Shown here piece after piece: positions 1 through 10,277 of a stretch of 64,000 nucleotides of DNA. Each line of letters opens with the position of its first letter. Positions within the stretch are counted from its first letter, which is position 1. The stretch is from Halohasta litorea (GTDB taxonomy: Archaea > Halobacteriota > Halobacteria > Halobacteriales > Haloferacaceae). The translations under genes were made by a program, and so were the position numbers. The notes under the pieces are model-generated. The model was not told the DNA's origin. It saw nothing but the letters and a program-made list of their open reading frames with translations, and searched no databases. The stretch lies in NCBI RefSeq assembly GCF_024494645.1, contig NZ_JANHDJ010000006.1:186001-250000 (forward strand), in the 5' to 3' direction.

Positions 1-3000
1 GTTCAAGGTCGCATCCCGAATCTGTTGGCTGACGCCGGAGAGTATGGGTTGCATCTCACCGACGACGTTTTCGAAGAGGCCAATCCGGTCGTCAAGGCGA
101 TCATAGATGTCCGTCTCAACCGTATCCTCGTAGCTGTAGTTGAGAATACGGATTTCGTCGAACCGTTGGCCGATACGGTCAATCCGACCGATACGCTGTT
201 CTACCCGCATCGGGTTCCACGGCAGGTCGTAATTGATGAGCGCCCCACACTCCTGGAGGTTTAGCCCCTCACTCGCGGAGTCGGTACAGACGAGGATATC
301 GACCTGCCCATCATCACGTGAGAATTCACGCTTCACACGCTCTTTCCCGACGTGCTCCCAAGATTCGGTCTCAGGGTCGTACAGCTCGCCGCCACGACCG
401 GAGTACGTCGCGATAGTCGCTCCGAGAAGGTCCGCGAGACTGTCCCGGATGAAGTCCATTGTGTCCGCGTACTGCGTGAAGACAATCACCCGGTTGTGGC
501 CAGCCCGGTCCAGCTCGTCAAGGTCGTCGTACAGCTGCTGGATCTTCGGGTCTGTTTCAACCAAGTCTAAGTCGTTGACGAATGCCTCCAGGGCCTCAAT
601 TTCTTCCTCGATAAGCTGTTTCCCCTCTTCAGTCACGCTCGGGATGAGTTCAGAGAGGTCCAAGTCGTCGCTACTAGCGTCGAGTTCATCCAGAACGTCC
701 CCGTCGTCGAGGTCCGCGTTTTGTAGCGTTTCGAGGACGACCTGCTCCGCATCACCATAGTCCCGATCACGGGCGCGCTCTCGTCCGGCAAGCACGGTTC
801 GTTGCGCCCGGAGTGTCTCAAGCCGGTGTTTCAGACTCTGACTGATGGCATAGACACTCGACGTGAGTCGCTGCCGGTACGTGGTCATCACGAACCCAAT
901 GGCGCGTGTTTGGGCTTCGTCAGTCTGTTGGGCTCGCTTGTAGAACTCACGTGTATACTCGTCGATCTGGTCGTAGACCGCCCGTGCCTCCTCCGTGAGT
1001 TTGATTTTCCGTTGTTCGGGATTCCGGTTCGGAACGGTCGTATCGAGGAGACCGACAGCCTCGTACTTCCGGAGAGTATCCCGCGTATTCCGGTGGATGA
1101 GCGCATCGACGGGTGTAGACGCCGCGAGAACATCGCGGATGACTCGCCAACCGCCCGGGGAGAGTTCGTCAAGTGCGTCCTGTCGGTCACTGCGCGACGC
1201 CATCAACCACTCGTCGGCGTCTTCAGGATAGAGGAGACGTTTGAGTTTCGTATCCTCGCTCGCCTCGAAGCGGTCGATGTCATAATCTGCCATCGCGTCG
1301 TCAACATGGTCAAGATAGCCGTCGTAGGCGTCTCCATAAGCTCGTGCGAGCCGGCACGCGGTCAGCACACGCTCTTTGGCGATGGCACGGTCCTGTCTGT
1401 CCTCATTTATCTCGAGCTCGTCTGCAAGGTGCTGGAAGACTTGTGAAGAGAATGGTCGGTCCGTCGGGAGCCGGTCTTGATGTTCCAGTCCATCGAGCGT
1501 AGCTTGCGTGTTCCAAGAGGCCTCCGCTTCGTCGGATTCTGAACTGGGAGTGCCGAGAACTTCGTTTAGGGCCTGCGACAGCCCGTCTCGGGTTTCGAAG
1601 AACTCCATGAAGGTGTCACGGTTATCCCAACCAGCCGGAAGATCCAGCAGCTGCATCAGATCGTAGAGCTCGCCAGCGTGCAATTGCATCGGGGTAGCAG
1701 TCAGGAGGTAGTAGGCGTGCGTATAATCGCGAAGCTGTTCGAGAAGAGCGTAGAAATTACTGCCGTGCCGGGCGTTATGCGCCTCGTCGACGATGACGGC
1801 GTCCCACACACCCATCCGGTCTTCCGTATCGTGGTCACGTCCGCGACAGCTTGCCGGGATGACGTCCCGAGACCGGTCGGATACCCGGTCTAAGGGAGCG
1901 ACCTGATCCCATCGGTCGTCGAGACGAGCAGTATGCCAGGACATAATGACGATCGTCGGCCCATCCAGCGGCGACGATGCGTCAGTATCAGTCGACTGTT
2001 GCTCGTAGAGGAAGCGCCAGATGGGACTGTCCACCCACTCGGCCTCGCCGGCGAGATCGAGGTCCGTCACCGATGGTGGATAGTGGTCGCGACCACGGAC
2101 ATCTCGGAATACGTGATCTCCCGCTGTGTCCCGGTCAAAGCGAACGGCGTTGATGTTGAATTTCTCCCAGAGCTCTTCTTGCCACTGCCGTTGCAGACTC
2201 GCCGGAACCAGCAATAGCCCAGTTTCAAGCTCGCCTGTAAGCCCTAGCCGGGAGAGTGTCAGGCCGGCCTCAATCGTCTTCCCAAGCCCCACCTCGTCAC
2301 ACAGCAGGAAGCTCTGTGGATAGGTGTTGACGAGTGTATCTGAAACCACTCGTTGATGTGGCCACGGGGTAATCGTGCTTGCTTCCTCGGCGAGTGCGAG
2401 GCCGCCGGGGGAGAGGGGTCCATCTTGAATGATGTTCGCCTTGTCCCGCTCCGTCGGCGGTGCTGTCCCGTTCGCGATCTGAATCGCTTCCTGGAGGTCG
2501 CTCTCGGTGTCGGGAGCTTTCCAGTCGATAATGTCCTCTTCGATAGCCTTCGGGAGGTCATACACTTCGACGAAGGGGTGTTCATCATTCCACAGCCGCT
2601 CGAAGGTCTCCTCGTCGCCGGCGACGTAGTCCGCCTGCTCAGAAACCCACGAACGGTGGACTTTAAACCGCTCGTAGTTGCGAGCCCAGCCGCCAACAGT
2701 CTCGTTGACGCTACCCTCGAACGAAATCGTGTTGCCATCGCTATCGTGGAAGAGTCCGACTTTCGGGTGGAAGATCTCCCAATCGTGAGAGGGAGAGCGA
2801 GGATAGGCGACCTTGATGTGGATTCGGTCTTCGCGGAGGAGACGCGCCAGAATGCGAAGGTTCGCATCCAAACGTTCGTCGTCTAGGTCCTCAAGGTTCT
2901 CTTCGAGGCGGTCGGTGAGCGTCTCAAGAACCGGTCGATCCGACTCGTAGAGTTCGGTGCCGACGATGAGCCGCATTTCGCCGTCGTTCTCGACGAGGGC

Positions 3001-3177
3001 GTGAACGCCGTTAGCAGCAGCCGCGAGTGCCGTACTAGAGAAGTAGCCCGCGATCCGGTCATACTGCTGGCTGCGTTCCAGTGCGGGCTCGTAGAAGTCC
3101 TTGACTAAGTGGGCTCGTCCCTGCTCGGGTTTGCTCTCGTAGATGGACTGCCACTCGCGTTCACGTAGATTAGTCAT
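1..3177 (-). CDS. PLD-domain SNF2-family helicase of a DISARM-like defence operon (3' end missing)
   Basis: Superfamily 2 ATPase; 1059 codons are visible from the ATG at 3177 and the frame is still open at base 1. An N-terminal phospholipase D-like nuclease region shows HPKVGLFH followed by GSVNETVGGW near residues 130-150. The SNF2 motor follows: DEVGLGKT (Walker A) near residue 298, VIVDEAH near 463, and the C-terminal lobe with CTDSASEGLNLQ and RVEQRIGRIDRIGQ near 990-1003. All these motifs are in one frame, so the gene appears intact as far as it goes. It starts 17 nt after the methylase stop and is the last visible gene of a five-gene minus-strand operon. By analogy with DISARM helicases it probably translocates on or remodels invading DNA; pairing with a PLD nuclease suggests cleavage. 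Domain calls are secure; substrate and role are inferred. Confidence 0.9.
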   Translation of the reverse strand, partial: MTNLREREWQSIYESKPEQGRAHLVKDFYEPALERSQQYDRIAGYFSSTALAAAANGVHALVENDGEMRLIVGTELYESDRPVLETLTDRLEENLEDLDDERLDANLRILARLLREDRIHIKVAYPRSPSHDWEIFHPKVGLFHDSDGNTISFEGSVNETVGGWARNYERFKVHRSWVSEQADYVAGDEETFERLWNDEHPFVEVYDLPKAIEEDIIDWKAPDTESDLQEAIQIANGTAPPTERDKANIIQDGPLSPGGLALAEEASTITPWPHQRVVSDTLVNTYPQSFLLCDEVGLGKTIEAGLTLSRLGLTGELETGLLLVPASLQRQWQEELWEKFNINAVRFDRDTAGDHVFRDVRGRDHYPPSVTDLDLAGEAEWVDSPIWRFLYEQQSTDTDASSPLDGPTIVIMSWHTARLDDRWDQVAPLDRVSDRSRDVIPASCRGRDHDTEDRMGVWDAVIVDEAHNARHGSNFYALLEQLRDYTHAYYLLTATPMQLHAGELYDLMQLLDLPAGWDNRDTFMEFFETRDGLSQALNEVLGTPSSESDEAEASWNTQATLDGLEHQDRLPTDRPFSSQVFQHLADELEINEDRQDRAIAKERVLTACRLARAYGDAYDGYLDHVDDAMADYDIDRFEASEDTKLKRLLYPEDADEWLMASRSDRQDALDELSPGGWRVIRDVLAASTPVDALIHRNTRDTLRKYEAVGLLDTTVPNRNPEQRKIKLTEEARAVYDQIDEYTREFYKRAQQTDEAQTRAIGFVMTTYRQRLTSSVYAISQSLKHRLETLRAQRTVLAGRERARDRDYGDAEQVVLETLQNADLDDGDVLDELDASSDDLDLSELIPSVTEEGKQLIEEEIEALEAFVNDLDLVETDPKIQQLYDDLDELDRAGHNRVIVFTQYADTMDFIRDSLADLLGATIATYSGRGGELYDPETESWEHVGKERVKREFSRDDGQVDILVCTDSASEGLNLQECGALINYDLPWNPMRVEQRIGRIDRIGQRFDEIRILNYSYEDTVETDIYDRLDDRIGLFENVVGEMQPILSGVSQQIRDATLN

Positions 3178-3194
3178 GCTGGAAGGGTTTTGAG

Positions 3195-6083
3195 TTAAGC
3201 GTGGTCACCGAGTTCGCTTTGTTCGAGTGTATCTTCTGAAGGGTCAGTAAAATCGGTGGGAGTGAACTCGAGACCGAGAGCGTCGTGGGTCCGACCAATG
3301 GCGAGGTCGCGAGCAGCCTCCCATTCCGAACTGTTCTGGGGAAGAACTTGCAAGAGAGCTTTCAACGTCGCCTTGAATCCCGCGTCGGTGTCGAAGTTTC
3401 GTTCTTTGAGCCAATCGATTGTGACGTCCTCGCCCTGTTTCTCGTAAACGTGCATCGCGGCGTGAACCGCATCAAGGGCGATGGTGTAGGACAGTGCTTC
3501 GGGATCAACCGGCGTCCGGTTGGATCTTTCTTCGGGTGGGAGTGTGATGTCTTGGACACGGTCTTCGTGGGTCTTTAGCTGGATGTCACCACGTTTCTTC
3601 CCCCAGATTTTCGTAGAGCGTTTGATATCGTCGATATCAACGCCAACGCCGAGGCCCAGCTGGTGACCATCATCGTAATGGAAAGTATCGGACTCGTGAA
3701 CCAGCCAGGAGAGAATATACCACTCTGTAATGTCATCCAGGTCATCCAGTCGTTCGCCTTCAAGGTATTCCTCGACGAGGACTCGCGTAACAGCTTCGCG
3801 TGCTTCTTCTAAGGCTCGACGGGGAGGAATTTCGTTGTCCTGGTCGTCAACCACAGGGTACGCATCTGCGTAGACCTGTAGTGTCGGTCCGAAAGCGGAA
3901 ATAATGACGTCTGTTTTCGTCAGAGAGAGGCCAGCATCTAGCAAATCTCTCGCAGCCTCTTTCGCTACCTCACGAGTCTCAGCACGAACATCGCTCCACA
4001 GGGTGGGGAGCTTTTCAGATTCTGTCTTGCTTTCGTGCGGCTTTCTCCCTGTGAGCAGCAGGGTACTGTCAGCTGAACCTCCACCACGGGTGTCGGTCCG
4101 CTGGGGCATCTCGCTGGTGATTGGATGGGTAGATGTGATTGTGAAGCCAGACCGGATCAGCGACTTTGTGAGCGTATCCCACGCACTAGATTCCTTGTGG
4201 GTGAACATGACGGTCATGACTCCGCCGGGCTCAAGAACACGGTAGAGCTCCTGGAAAATCTCGGCCATCTTGTTCTCGTAGTCCTCGGCAGCTAATTCGG
4301 ACTTAGACTTGGAGTCCGAAGCGACCTCCTCGTATTCAGCTACATTAGCGACTGCCTCCTGGCTTTTATCAGTAAGATCGCCAGAGAAGACGTCTGGATA
4401 GATATCTTGGAGATATTCTTTGAGCCAAACATAGCTCATATCCGACATTTCAGAATAGATGATGCTATCGTAGTAAGGAGGGTCAATTACGATGGCCTGA
4501 ATGGAGTCTGATTCAAACGATAGATCAGCAGCATCTCTTTGTGAGACTTGGACATCTTCCGCATCCTCATTACGGAGATAATCAGCTATCTCTTCGTAAG
4601 AATCCCTAACTCTATCAACCGTATCCAGATAGCTCTGGTTCCCCGCCGACGGGTTGTTTTCGACAAACGACCACTGGAGTGTGAAGTGCTTACCACCAAG
4701 GGCATTTCCGAGGAGGCCATTACTGATGTCTAATGGCGCAAAGCGAACATTTCGATCTACAGTCTTACCGGCCACTAACGCCAATACTGCCAGTATTCCC
4801 TCTGCTTTTTGCTTACTGTACTGTTCAAAGATTTCATCTTGGCACTGCTTGTAAGCTTGGAGGTACTCATATTGGGTGACCAGCTGTCTTGGTGTGAACG
4901 CATCCCTCCACTTTGTGACCCCATATGGTCCTGCACGGTCTTCGTCACCGATATAGCGCGGGACATCCAGAAGCGAGCTAAGTTCGAAATCAGATTCAAT
5001 TCGATCGGCGGCCTTTGATTGGGCCTCGTAATCCTCTGGAATAGGCGCTCGCCAAGCGGTCCCTCCACTCGATTTCTCATATTTCACGCCGTAGATTTCA
5101 TACTCAAATTCGTAATTGCGGATCCGGTCTTGAATGGTGTCGGATTCCATTACAATACCGCAATTGAGACATTCGGCCCCACTCCGAGTATGAGGGCCCT
5201 CCTGGGGGTTGTATTCTGACTTTTCAACGTCATCGGGCAATCTAACAACCTCGTACTCAATTTCGGTGCCATCATTGGACACAGAGGGGCGTGCTGCCAC
5301 ACCCTTTGAGGAGGATTGCTTCTGAAGCCACCACTTCTTCGTTATCGGGATATCGCAGCCACATTCTGGACAATCGACTGCGTAGGTACACGCATAGTGA
5401 GAAGGAGTCTGGCGTTCACCATCACTCGGGAAATATGGCTCAAGTTCCTCGCTAGCCAGATTATTAATTCGGTCAGCCCACTGGTTGAGTTCACTCTGAA
5501 GTGAACCAACGCTTGGCGCATACTCAAGAAGAACCTTGAGCATCACAGTCGGGACGGGGTTAAGTTCGTTTGCTGCTGTCGGCAGGCCGTAGCGAAGAGA
5601 TTCAAACGGAATGACGCCCCCGCCAGCAGTCGGATCTAAGACAGTGGGTAGCTCTCCATCCCAATGTTCCCGAAGTAACTCGTGCATCTCCGCTTTCTCA
5701 TCTGTTGTCGGTGTCCGAGTGTACGGGCGAGGATACCCGTAGTGGTCCTCTAAGTTTCCATCTCGGTCATCTTCAGTACGCTTCTTTTCTGCCACGTACT
5801 CTTCAATATCGACATCAATGTCGTCACGGGGCTTGATCTGCATCCAATCAAGCAGCGTGTTGGCGTCCACTTCTGGAGGGAGTACAGACGAAAGAATAGC
5901 GAGTCTAGAAGCGGGAGTCGGACGGCGAGCAAACCACGGGTGAAGGTACCGATGCGGAGGCATAAAGTAAGGATTGGCCTCTTTCAGATTCTCGATACCA
6001 ACCGCCTTCAGGGGAAGGTTCCCCTCAATTGCGACACGCTTCAGCTCCGAATCGCTATCCTGACTTTCCGGGTTTTGACTCAT
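3195..6083 (-). CDS. DUF1156-type DNA methylase
   Basis: 962-residue SAM-dependent DNA methylase, probably an amino (N6-adenine or N4-cytosine) type. The N-terminus carries the DUF1156-like stretch (PPHRYLHPWFARRPTPASR, residues 42-60). SAM-binding motif I is DPTAGGG at 150-156, and the catalytic motif is DPPYYDSIIYSEMSD near 531. Two CxxC pairs near 237 and 303 probably form a zinc knuckle inserted between the motifs. It sits 7 nt after the DUF3780 gene and 17 nt before the helicase gene, so it is translated as part of the operon. In DISARM-like systems such methylases mark host DNA as self; that role here is inference from context. No truncation is visible. Confidence 0.92.
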   Translation of the reverse strand: MSQNPESQDSDSELKRVAIEGNLPLKAVGIENLKEANPYFMPPHRYLHPWFARRPTPASRLAILSSVLPPEVDANTLLDWMQIKPRDDIDVDIEEYVAEKKRTEDDRDGNLEDHYGYPRPYTRTPTTDEKAEMHELLREHWDGELPTVLDPTAGGGVIPFESLRYGLPTAANELNPVPTVMLKVLLEYAPSVGSLQSELNQWADRINNLASEELEPYFPSDGERQTPSHYACTYAVDCPECGCDIPITKKWWLQKQSSSKGVAARPSVSNDGTEIEYEVVRLPDDVEKSEYNPQEGPHTRSGAECLNCGIVMESDTIQDRIRNYEFEYEIYGVKYEKSSGGTAWRAPIPEDYEAQSKAADRIESDFELSSLLDVPRYIGDEDRAGPYGVTKWRDAFTPRQLVTQYEYLQAYKQCQDEIFEQYSKQKAEGILAVLALVAGKTVDRNVRFAPLDISNGLLGNALGGKHFTLQWSFVENNPSAGNQSYLDTVDRVRDSYEEIADYLRNEDAEDVQVSQRDAADLSFESDSIQAIVIDPPYYDSIIYSEMSDMSYVWLKEYLQDIYPDVFSGDLTDKSQEAVANVAEYEEVASDSKSKSELAAEDYENKMAEIFQELYRVLEPGGVMTVMFTHKESSAWDTLTKSLIRSGFTITSTHPITSEMPQRTDTRGGGSADSTLLLTGRKPHESKTESEKLPTLWSDVRAETREVAKEAARDLLDAGLSLTKTDVIISAFGPTLQVYADAYPVVDDQDNEIPPRRALEEAREAVTRVLVEEYLEGERLDDLDDITEWYILSWLVHESDTFHYDDGHQLGLGVGVDIDDIKRSTKIWGKKRGDIQLKTHEDRVQDITLPPEERSNRTPVDPEALSYTIALDAVHAAMHVYEKQGEDVTIDWLKERNFDTDAGFKATLKALLQVLPQNSSEWEAARDLAIGRTHDALGLEFTPTDFTDPSEDTLEQSELGDHA

Positions 6084-6090
6084 AGTTAGA

Positions 6091-6732
6091 TCACTTGATG
6101 TGGTCCGTCAGCAACACTCGAAGTGCCTTTTCACCGTTCGGACTCGACGGAGACCGACACTTTGCGTACCAGTAGTAACACTCCTCATCGCTCATCCGTG
6201 CAACACCTCGAGCCAGCGACCGCATCCGGTCGATACGTTGGATCGGCTTCACGCCACGGAAGGCAACAGCAAGCCGCACGCCTGCCGTCTCGGGTAGGAA
6301 CACGAATCCAGCCCCCCCGGTGAGAACTTCTGATGAATCTCCTGGCGTGCCCTCGATCGCTTCCCGGACGACGTCCTGGAGCGCACGGACGCGGGTCGGG
6401 TCAAGCCGTGCGACCTTTGCGCCGGCCCACTCATCCCACGTCCAACCATCGAGCTTGGAAAGGAGGTCGTCGCCAGCGATGTCCGAGACGAGATCCTCGA
6501 CTGGAGTGATACTCAGCGAACGACCATCCCGCTCCAAGCGATCACGGCGGGCTTCGGCCTGCTCGCGAGGGAGTAGTTCGTGGAGCGTCCACTCGCCGCC
6601 ACCGTCTGTCTCTCGGCGGACGAGCGTGAACGTTGGGCGACCACCGAACATACTCGTTCCGTAGCGGACCAACCGATCCTCCTCTGTTCCCTCAGCAGGT
6701 GAGGTCGCAAAATCCGATCCGCGGCTCGCCAT
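6091..6732 (-). CDS. DUF3780-like protein of the defence operon
   Basis: 213-residue soluble protein placed between the DUF499 ATPase and the DUF1156 methylase, the usual position of DUF3780 proteins in these antiphage operons. The family call rests on this context, the size and the conserved-looking C-terminus (EECYYWYAKCRS) rather than on a known active site. Its ATG overlaps the stop of the upstream ATPase gene by one base (TGATG), implying translational coupling. No catalytic motif, membrane segment or signal is visible, and the biochemical function is unknown. Confidence 0.75.
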   Translation of the reverse strand: MASRGSDFATSPAEGTEEDRLVRYGTSMFGGRPTFTLVRRETDGGGEWTLHELLPREQAEARRDRLERDGRSLSITPVEDLVSDIAGDDLLSKLDGWTWDEWAGAKVARLDPTRVRALQDVVREAIEGTPGDSSEVLTGGAGFVFLPETAGVRLAVAFRGVKPIQRIDRMRSLARGVARMSDEECYYWYAKCRSPSSPNGEKALRVLLTDHIK

Positions 6733-9700
6733 CAGACCGTCACCTCCGAACTCGCCCGAATCGGGCCACGACCCTCGACCCGGACGTCGATGTTGCCCGC
6801 ATCGAGGTCATTATCGAGGCCAGCGAGGAGGTCATCGCCCGCGTCGGTGATCGGTTCGGGCTCGTCGAACTGGAAGCGGAACTGGATTGTTTCTCGATCA
6901 TCGCCGAACGAGCCGGGCTGGTCGATCACGTCCCGGAATCGGCTCGGTGACCCTGTGAATTCGGCGCTGTACGTTCCGTCGTCAGTCCGGGTTTCGTACT
7001 CCATTCGAACCGTCACCGCGTCTTCACGGGCTTTGAATCCAGGGCGCTGACTGACGAACTTGGCCGCCTGGAAGGGATCATCCCCGCCGACCTGGATAGT
7101 CACCTCTTCAAGTAGTGGCGTCCGGTCCGTCCCGGCCTTCGATTCCGCATCACGCCGGACTTCCGAGAACGCCCGTGAGGCAGACATCATCTTCTTGCTC
7201 GCGTCCCAGGACTCGTCGGGCTGGCACTCCTGGCAGCGACCGCGTTCGTCCAGCAACTGCTCGCTAGCGACCTCTTTGCCGCAGGAACTACAGGTCGTAT
7301 CAGACTGGTGTTCCTCACAGTAGTGGGGTTCGGTACCTTCTGGGTTTTCAATCTCCGTCCCACATTCAGCACAGGTAGCGACCGTCTGTTCTGGTCGGTC
7401 GATTTCGTCGAGATGGTCGTCGACAAGCGCGTCGATATCTCGGTAGACGACGAAGGCACTCCCGATCTGGACGTTGCTGTCCCGAATCGATGTCTCAACA
7501 TCGGGGGAATCCACGAACGGTTCGGGGTGTGGCCACGCCTTAGGCTCTGTTGTCCCGGCCCAGTACGCAGTTCCGGACTCGCCATCCCAATAGGCGTACC
7601 CGTGATCACTAACGAGGGTGGAGACAGTCTCGCGAATCGGTTTCGTGCTGAAGAGGTAGTCCAGTCCGGGCTTCTTCGCGTACTGGTTGACCAGCGCGTC
7701 GGTGGACATAACGTCCTGAGTCTGTTGCCAGAGTTTCTGTTGAACGTGCGCGGATCCACGAGCACCGGCGTCGCGTTTCACGATCTTATCTTCGAGCGTT
7801 GTCTGAACAGCATCGACCAACGTCGTCCCGCCGTTAGATTCGGTCGCGCCGATGGTGATGTGAGTTAGCCCGTTCCGGTCTGGGTAGTAGAGGTGACGAT
7901 AGACGTTCCGTACGAGCTCCCCAAGCATCAGCTGTGCCTCGTCGCTTCGCTCTCGGAGCTCCTCGATTTGCTCCGACGAGAGGTCGGCCTTCTGCTCAGG
8001 ACTATCAAGTAAGGCCTCAATTGCTTCGAGACGCCGAGCCTCATCGATCGCTGCATCCATCCGGTCAGCGTCAGGAGCGAGGAACAGGGCGTAGTTTTTG
8101 TAGATACGCGTCTCTGTCTCCCCCTCGTGTTTCGCGGCTTGCTGCTCGTAAAGCTGGGTCACACGGCTTGGCGGCGTATCACCACCATCCTCGACAGCAG
8201 CGGTGTCCGGATGCATAACCGCGAGTTTCGGTGTGTCGGGTGTATCAGGTAAGTCCGCCGGCGATTCGGGGAACACGACTGGCTGGAAGCCACCGTCCCC
8301 AATCTCCTTCGAAGTGAGACGGTTCTCGAAACGCGAATGTGCGGTCGCTTCTGGAGTGGACTCTATCCGCTGATCGATGATTCGAATCAGGTTTGGTTCT
8401 TGCTTGAACCGGATTCGCTCTTCCTCGTAGAGGAAATAACACGCGACGTCCATGTCGTCGCCCCGGAGCGCAGATAGTGCGGCATCGTAGTCGTCGAAGT
8501 TCAGGTCCGGGTGGCCGATGGCGAGGTTCAAGTCGGCGTGTGTCAGGCCGGCTGCCTGCTCACCATACGCGAGACTGTGCCAGAGAACCGTCGTTGTCAG
8601 GTGAGTGCCGAGCGGTGGAAGACCGTTTTCGGTCCATTTGCGGTCCTCAAGTTGGGCGTGAGCAGTCCCGTCATCGTCGTAGATGTCGGCAGTGACTGCA
8701 GGGCCAAGATCGACAAAGTCAAAGAGCCGCTCACGAAGAATCGTCTGAACCCCACCACCGGGATCGTCATCGGCGACTGTAAGGTCGTAAATCCGAATCC
8801 AGTGACGGTCATAACTCTCCGGTTGGTGATTCCAGAGATAGTAGACAGCTCGCGCAAGCAAGCGGAGGGCATCACGAGTACGCTGAAACCGGGGGATTGT
8901 ATCGATCTTGTCCGTGAGCGCATTAATCAGTGAGGGGTGGAAGGGGTACTCACGTGCAAGGACATCTACGTAGCCGGCGTCAGTTGCTTCCTGTGGATAT
9001 TGACGATCTTCCTGGTCGTAGAACTGGAAGTAGGTGTCAGCGGCTTCACGAGAAGTATCGTCTGGAACCTCAGTAAACAGCCGGTGTTGTAGCACTTTAC
9101 CGATCTCATTTTCACCCGTGGGGGTGATTGTCTTGTGTTGTCGGCGACCAATCTCGTTGACCTCCTCGATGTGGTCATTAACGCTGTCCCGAACCCGGTC
9201 GGCCTGCTCGCCGAATGCTGTATCTGCGATAGAGTAGACGACCGTCACGTTATCCGATTCGGAAGCTGCTTCAAGCAGCGCCATCACAAACGAAAGCGTC
9301 TGATCGGCAAGCGTTTTATCGCCGACAGGCATGCCGGCGGCCTTGTTCATGTAGTCAGCAATCTCGTCGATCAGGATCAGCGCCGGCTGGTCATATTGAG
9401 CGAAGAGCTTTGAAAGAGTACCTTCACCAGGAGCAGCCTGGTCTTGATCGTAGTCTTTGACAAACTCGTAGCCATCAAGACCGTAGAGCTGGTAGGCCAG
9501 TTCGCCCCACATTGTACGGGTGTTTGGAGCATTCGGATCGTCGTCAGCGTGGCGAGCATCTTTGCTGTCGGCTTTCGTCCCGATGAAAACGCCGGTCGCA
9601 ATATCGAGATTATCAGCAACTGCGTCCTGGTAGTTGGACGCAAGTGTATCGTCGCCATCCAAAAGATAGTGTGAGAGATTCTTGATCGTGCTCGGGTTTT

Positions 9701-10031
9701 CCGCGAGGTGGTAGGCAGCAATCAAGTCGTGTGTTTTCCCACCGCCGAAGCGTGTGTCAAGACAAAGAATACTCGAGGTGTATGAACCGGGATCGTACTC
9801 TGTCGTCGCAAGAAACCGCCCGGTGAGGTTTGAAAGGAGTGTTTGCAGCCCCTCTGTGGGGTAGGTCATATCATAGAAAGAGCCGGAATCGCGGTAGACA
9901 GGGGCAGCATTATCGGGGTTGTGAACAACGGTAGATAGTTTTGCAGCAAACTGTTCCTCCTGAAGAGAACCGTCGAGCACATCCTCGCGAGGTTGGCAAC
10001 TGTCGAACAGAGAGGGATACTCGCTACTCAT
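6732..10031 (-). CDS. DUF499-type P-loop ATPase of the defence operon
   Basis: 1099-residue P-loop ATPase. Walker A is RFGGGKTH (GGGKT at 96-100), the form typical of DUF499 proteins, and Walker B is LILIDEIADY at about 218-227. Near residues 887-930 there is a cysteine-rich zinc-ribbon region with several CxxC pairs and a CxxH. DUF499 ATPases are found with DUF1156 methylases and SNF2 helicases in DISARM-like antiphage operons, where the ATPase may sense or load onto DNA. The start overlaps the end of the upstream 78-residue gene by 8 nt and the stop overlaps the DUF3780 start. Length is normal for the family. Family assignment is secure; mechanism is not. Confidence 0.9.
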   Translation of the reverse strand: MSSEYPSLFDSCQPREDVLDGSLQEEQFAAKLSTVVHNPDNAAPVYRDSGSFYDMTYPTEGLQTLLSNLTGRFLATTEYDPGSYTSSILCLDTRFGGGKTHDLIAAYHLAENPSTIKNLSHYLLDGDDTLASNYQDAVADNLDIATGVFIGTKADSKDARHADDDPNAPNTRTMWGELAYQLYGLDGYEFVKDYDQDQAAPGEGTLSKLFAQYDQPALILIDEIADYMNKAAGMPVGDKTLADQTLSFVMALLEAASESDNVTVVYSIADTAFGEQADRVRDSVNDHIEEVNEIGRRQHKTITPTGENEIGKVLQHRLFTEVPDDTSREAADTYFQFYDQEDRQYPQEATDAGYVDVLAREYPFHPSLINALTDKIDTIPRFQRTRDALRLLARAVYYLWNHQPESYDRHWIRIYDLTVADDDPGGGVQTILRERLFDFVDLGPAVTADIYDDDGTAHAQLEDRKWTENGLPPLGTHLTTTVLWHSLAYGEQAAGLTHADLNLAIGHPDLNFDDYDAALSALRGDDMDVACYFLYEEERIRFKQEPNLIRIIDQRIESTPEATAHSRFENRLTSKEIGDGGFQPVVFPESPADLPDTPDTPKLAVMHPDTAAVEDGGDTPPSRVTQLYEQQAAKHEGETETRIYKNYALFLAPDADRMDAAIDEARRLEAIEALLDSPEQKADLSSEQIEELRERSDEAQLMLGELVRNVYRHLYYPDRNGLTHITIGATESNGGTTLVDAVQTTLEDKIVKRDAGARGSAHVQQKLWQQTQDVMSTDALVNQYAKKPGLDYLFSTKPIRETVSTLVSDHGYAYWDGESGTAYWAGTTEPKAWPHPEPFVDSPDVETSIRDSNVQIGSAFVVYRDIDALVDDHLDEIDRPEQTVATCAECGTEIENPEGTEPHYCEEHQSDTTCSSCGKEVASEQLLDERGRCQECQPDESWDASKKMMSASRAFSEVRRDAESKAGTDRTPLLEEVTIQVGGDDPFQAAKFVSQRPGFKAREDAVTVRMEYETRTDDGTYSAEFTGSPSRFRDVIDQPGSFGDDRETIQFRFQFDEPEPITDAGDDLLAGLDNDLDAGNIDVRVEGRGPIRASSEVTV

Positions 10032-10260
10032 TTATTTCCCCCGTAGATGATGATATATTGACTGGTTTGGAAACAATAACGAATTCTTCTTCGACACTAT
10101 TCTCTATGATGGCTTTAGCAATTCCCTTCGACTCAGCGACATCTATCTTTATTGGATCGCCGACGTCAGCATCGAATTGAGCAAGTTCAGGACCAGACAG
10201 ATTCACACGGCCTGATTGGCCGGTATTCTGTCCGATTGTTTTCTGAGTCATTTGATACAT
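10024..10260 (-). CDS. Small AbrB/SpoVT-like protein, first gene of the defence operon
   Basis: 78 residues from the ATG at 10260, or 75 from the ATG at 10251. The central segment (GRVNLSGPELAQFDADVGD, then KIDV) has the glycine/valine pattern of a swapped-hairpin AbrB-type DNA-binding or antitoxin domain. It overlaps the DUF499 start by 8 nt, so the genes are co-translated. A TATA-like element lies at 10278-10285 on this strand, 27-34 nt before the second ATG, which favours a near-leaderless start at 10251. It may regulate the operon or be a structural partner of the ATPase. The fold call is a pattern judgement only. Confidence 0.55.
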   Translation of the reverse strand: MYQMTQKTIGQNTGQSGRVNLSGPELAQFDADVGDPIKIDVAESKGIAKAIIENSVEEEFVIVSKPVNISSSTGEINE

Positions 10261-10277
10261 ATATTACGTAATGGTGG

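Noticed and set aside
888-1190. Several basic, Arg/Ser-rich frames antisense or out of frame to the helicase
   Set aside because: Composition is not halophilic and they are shadows of the long helicase frame, whose motifs are all in phase.
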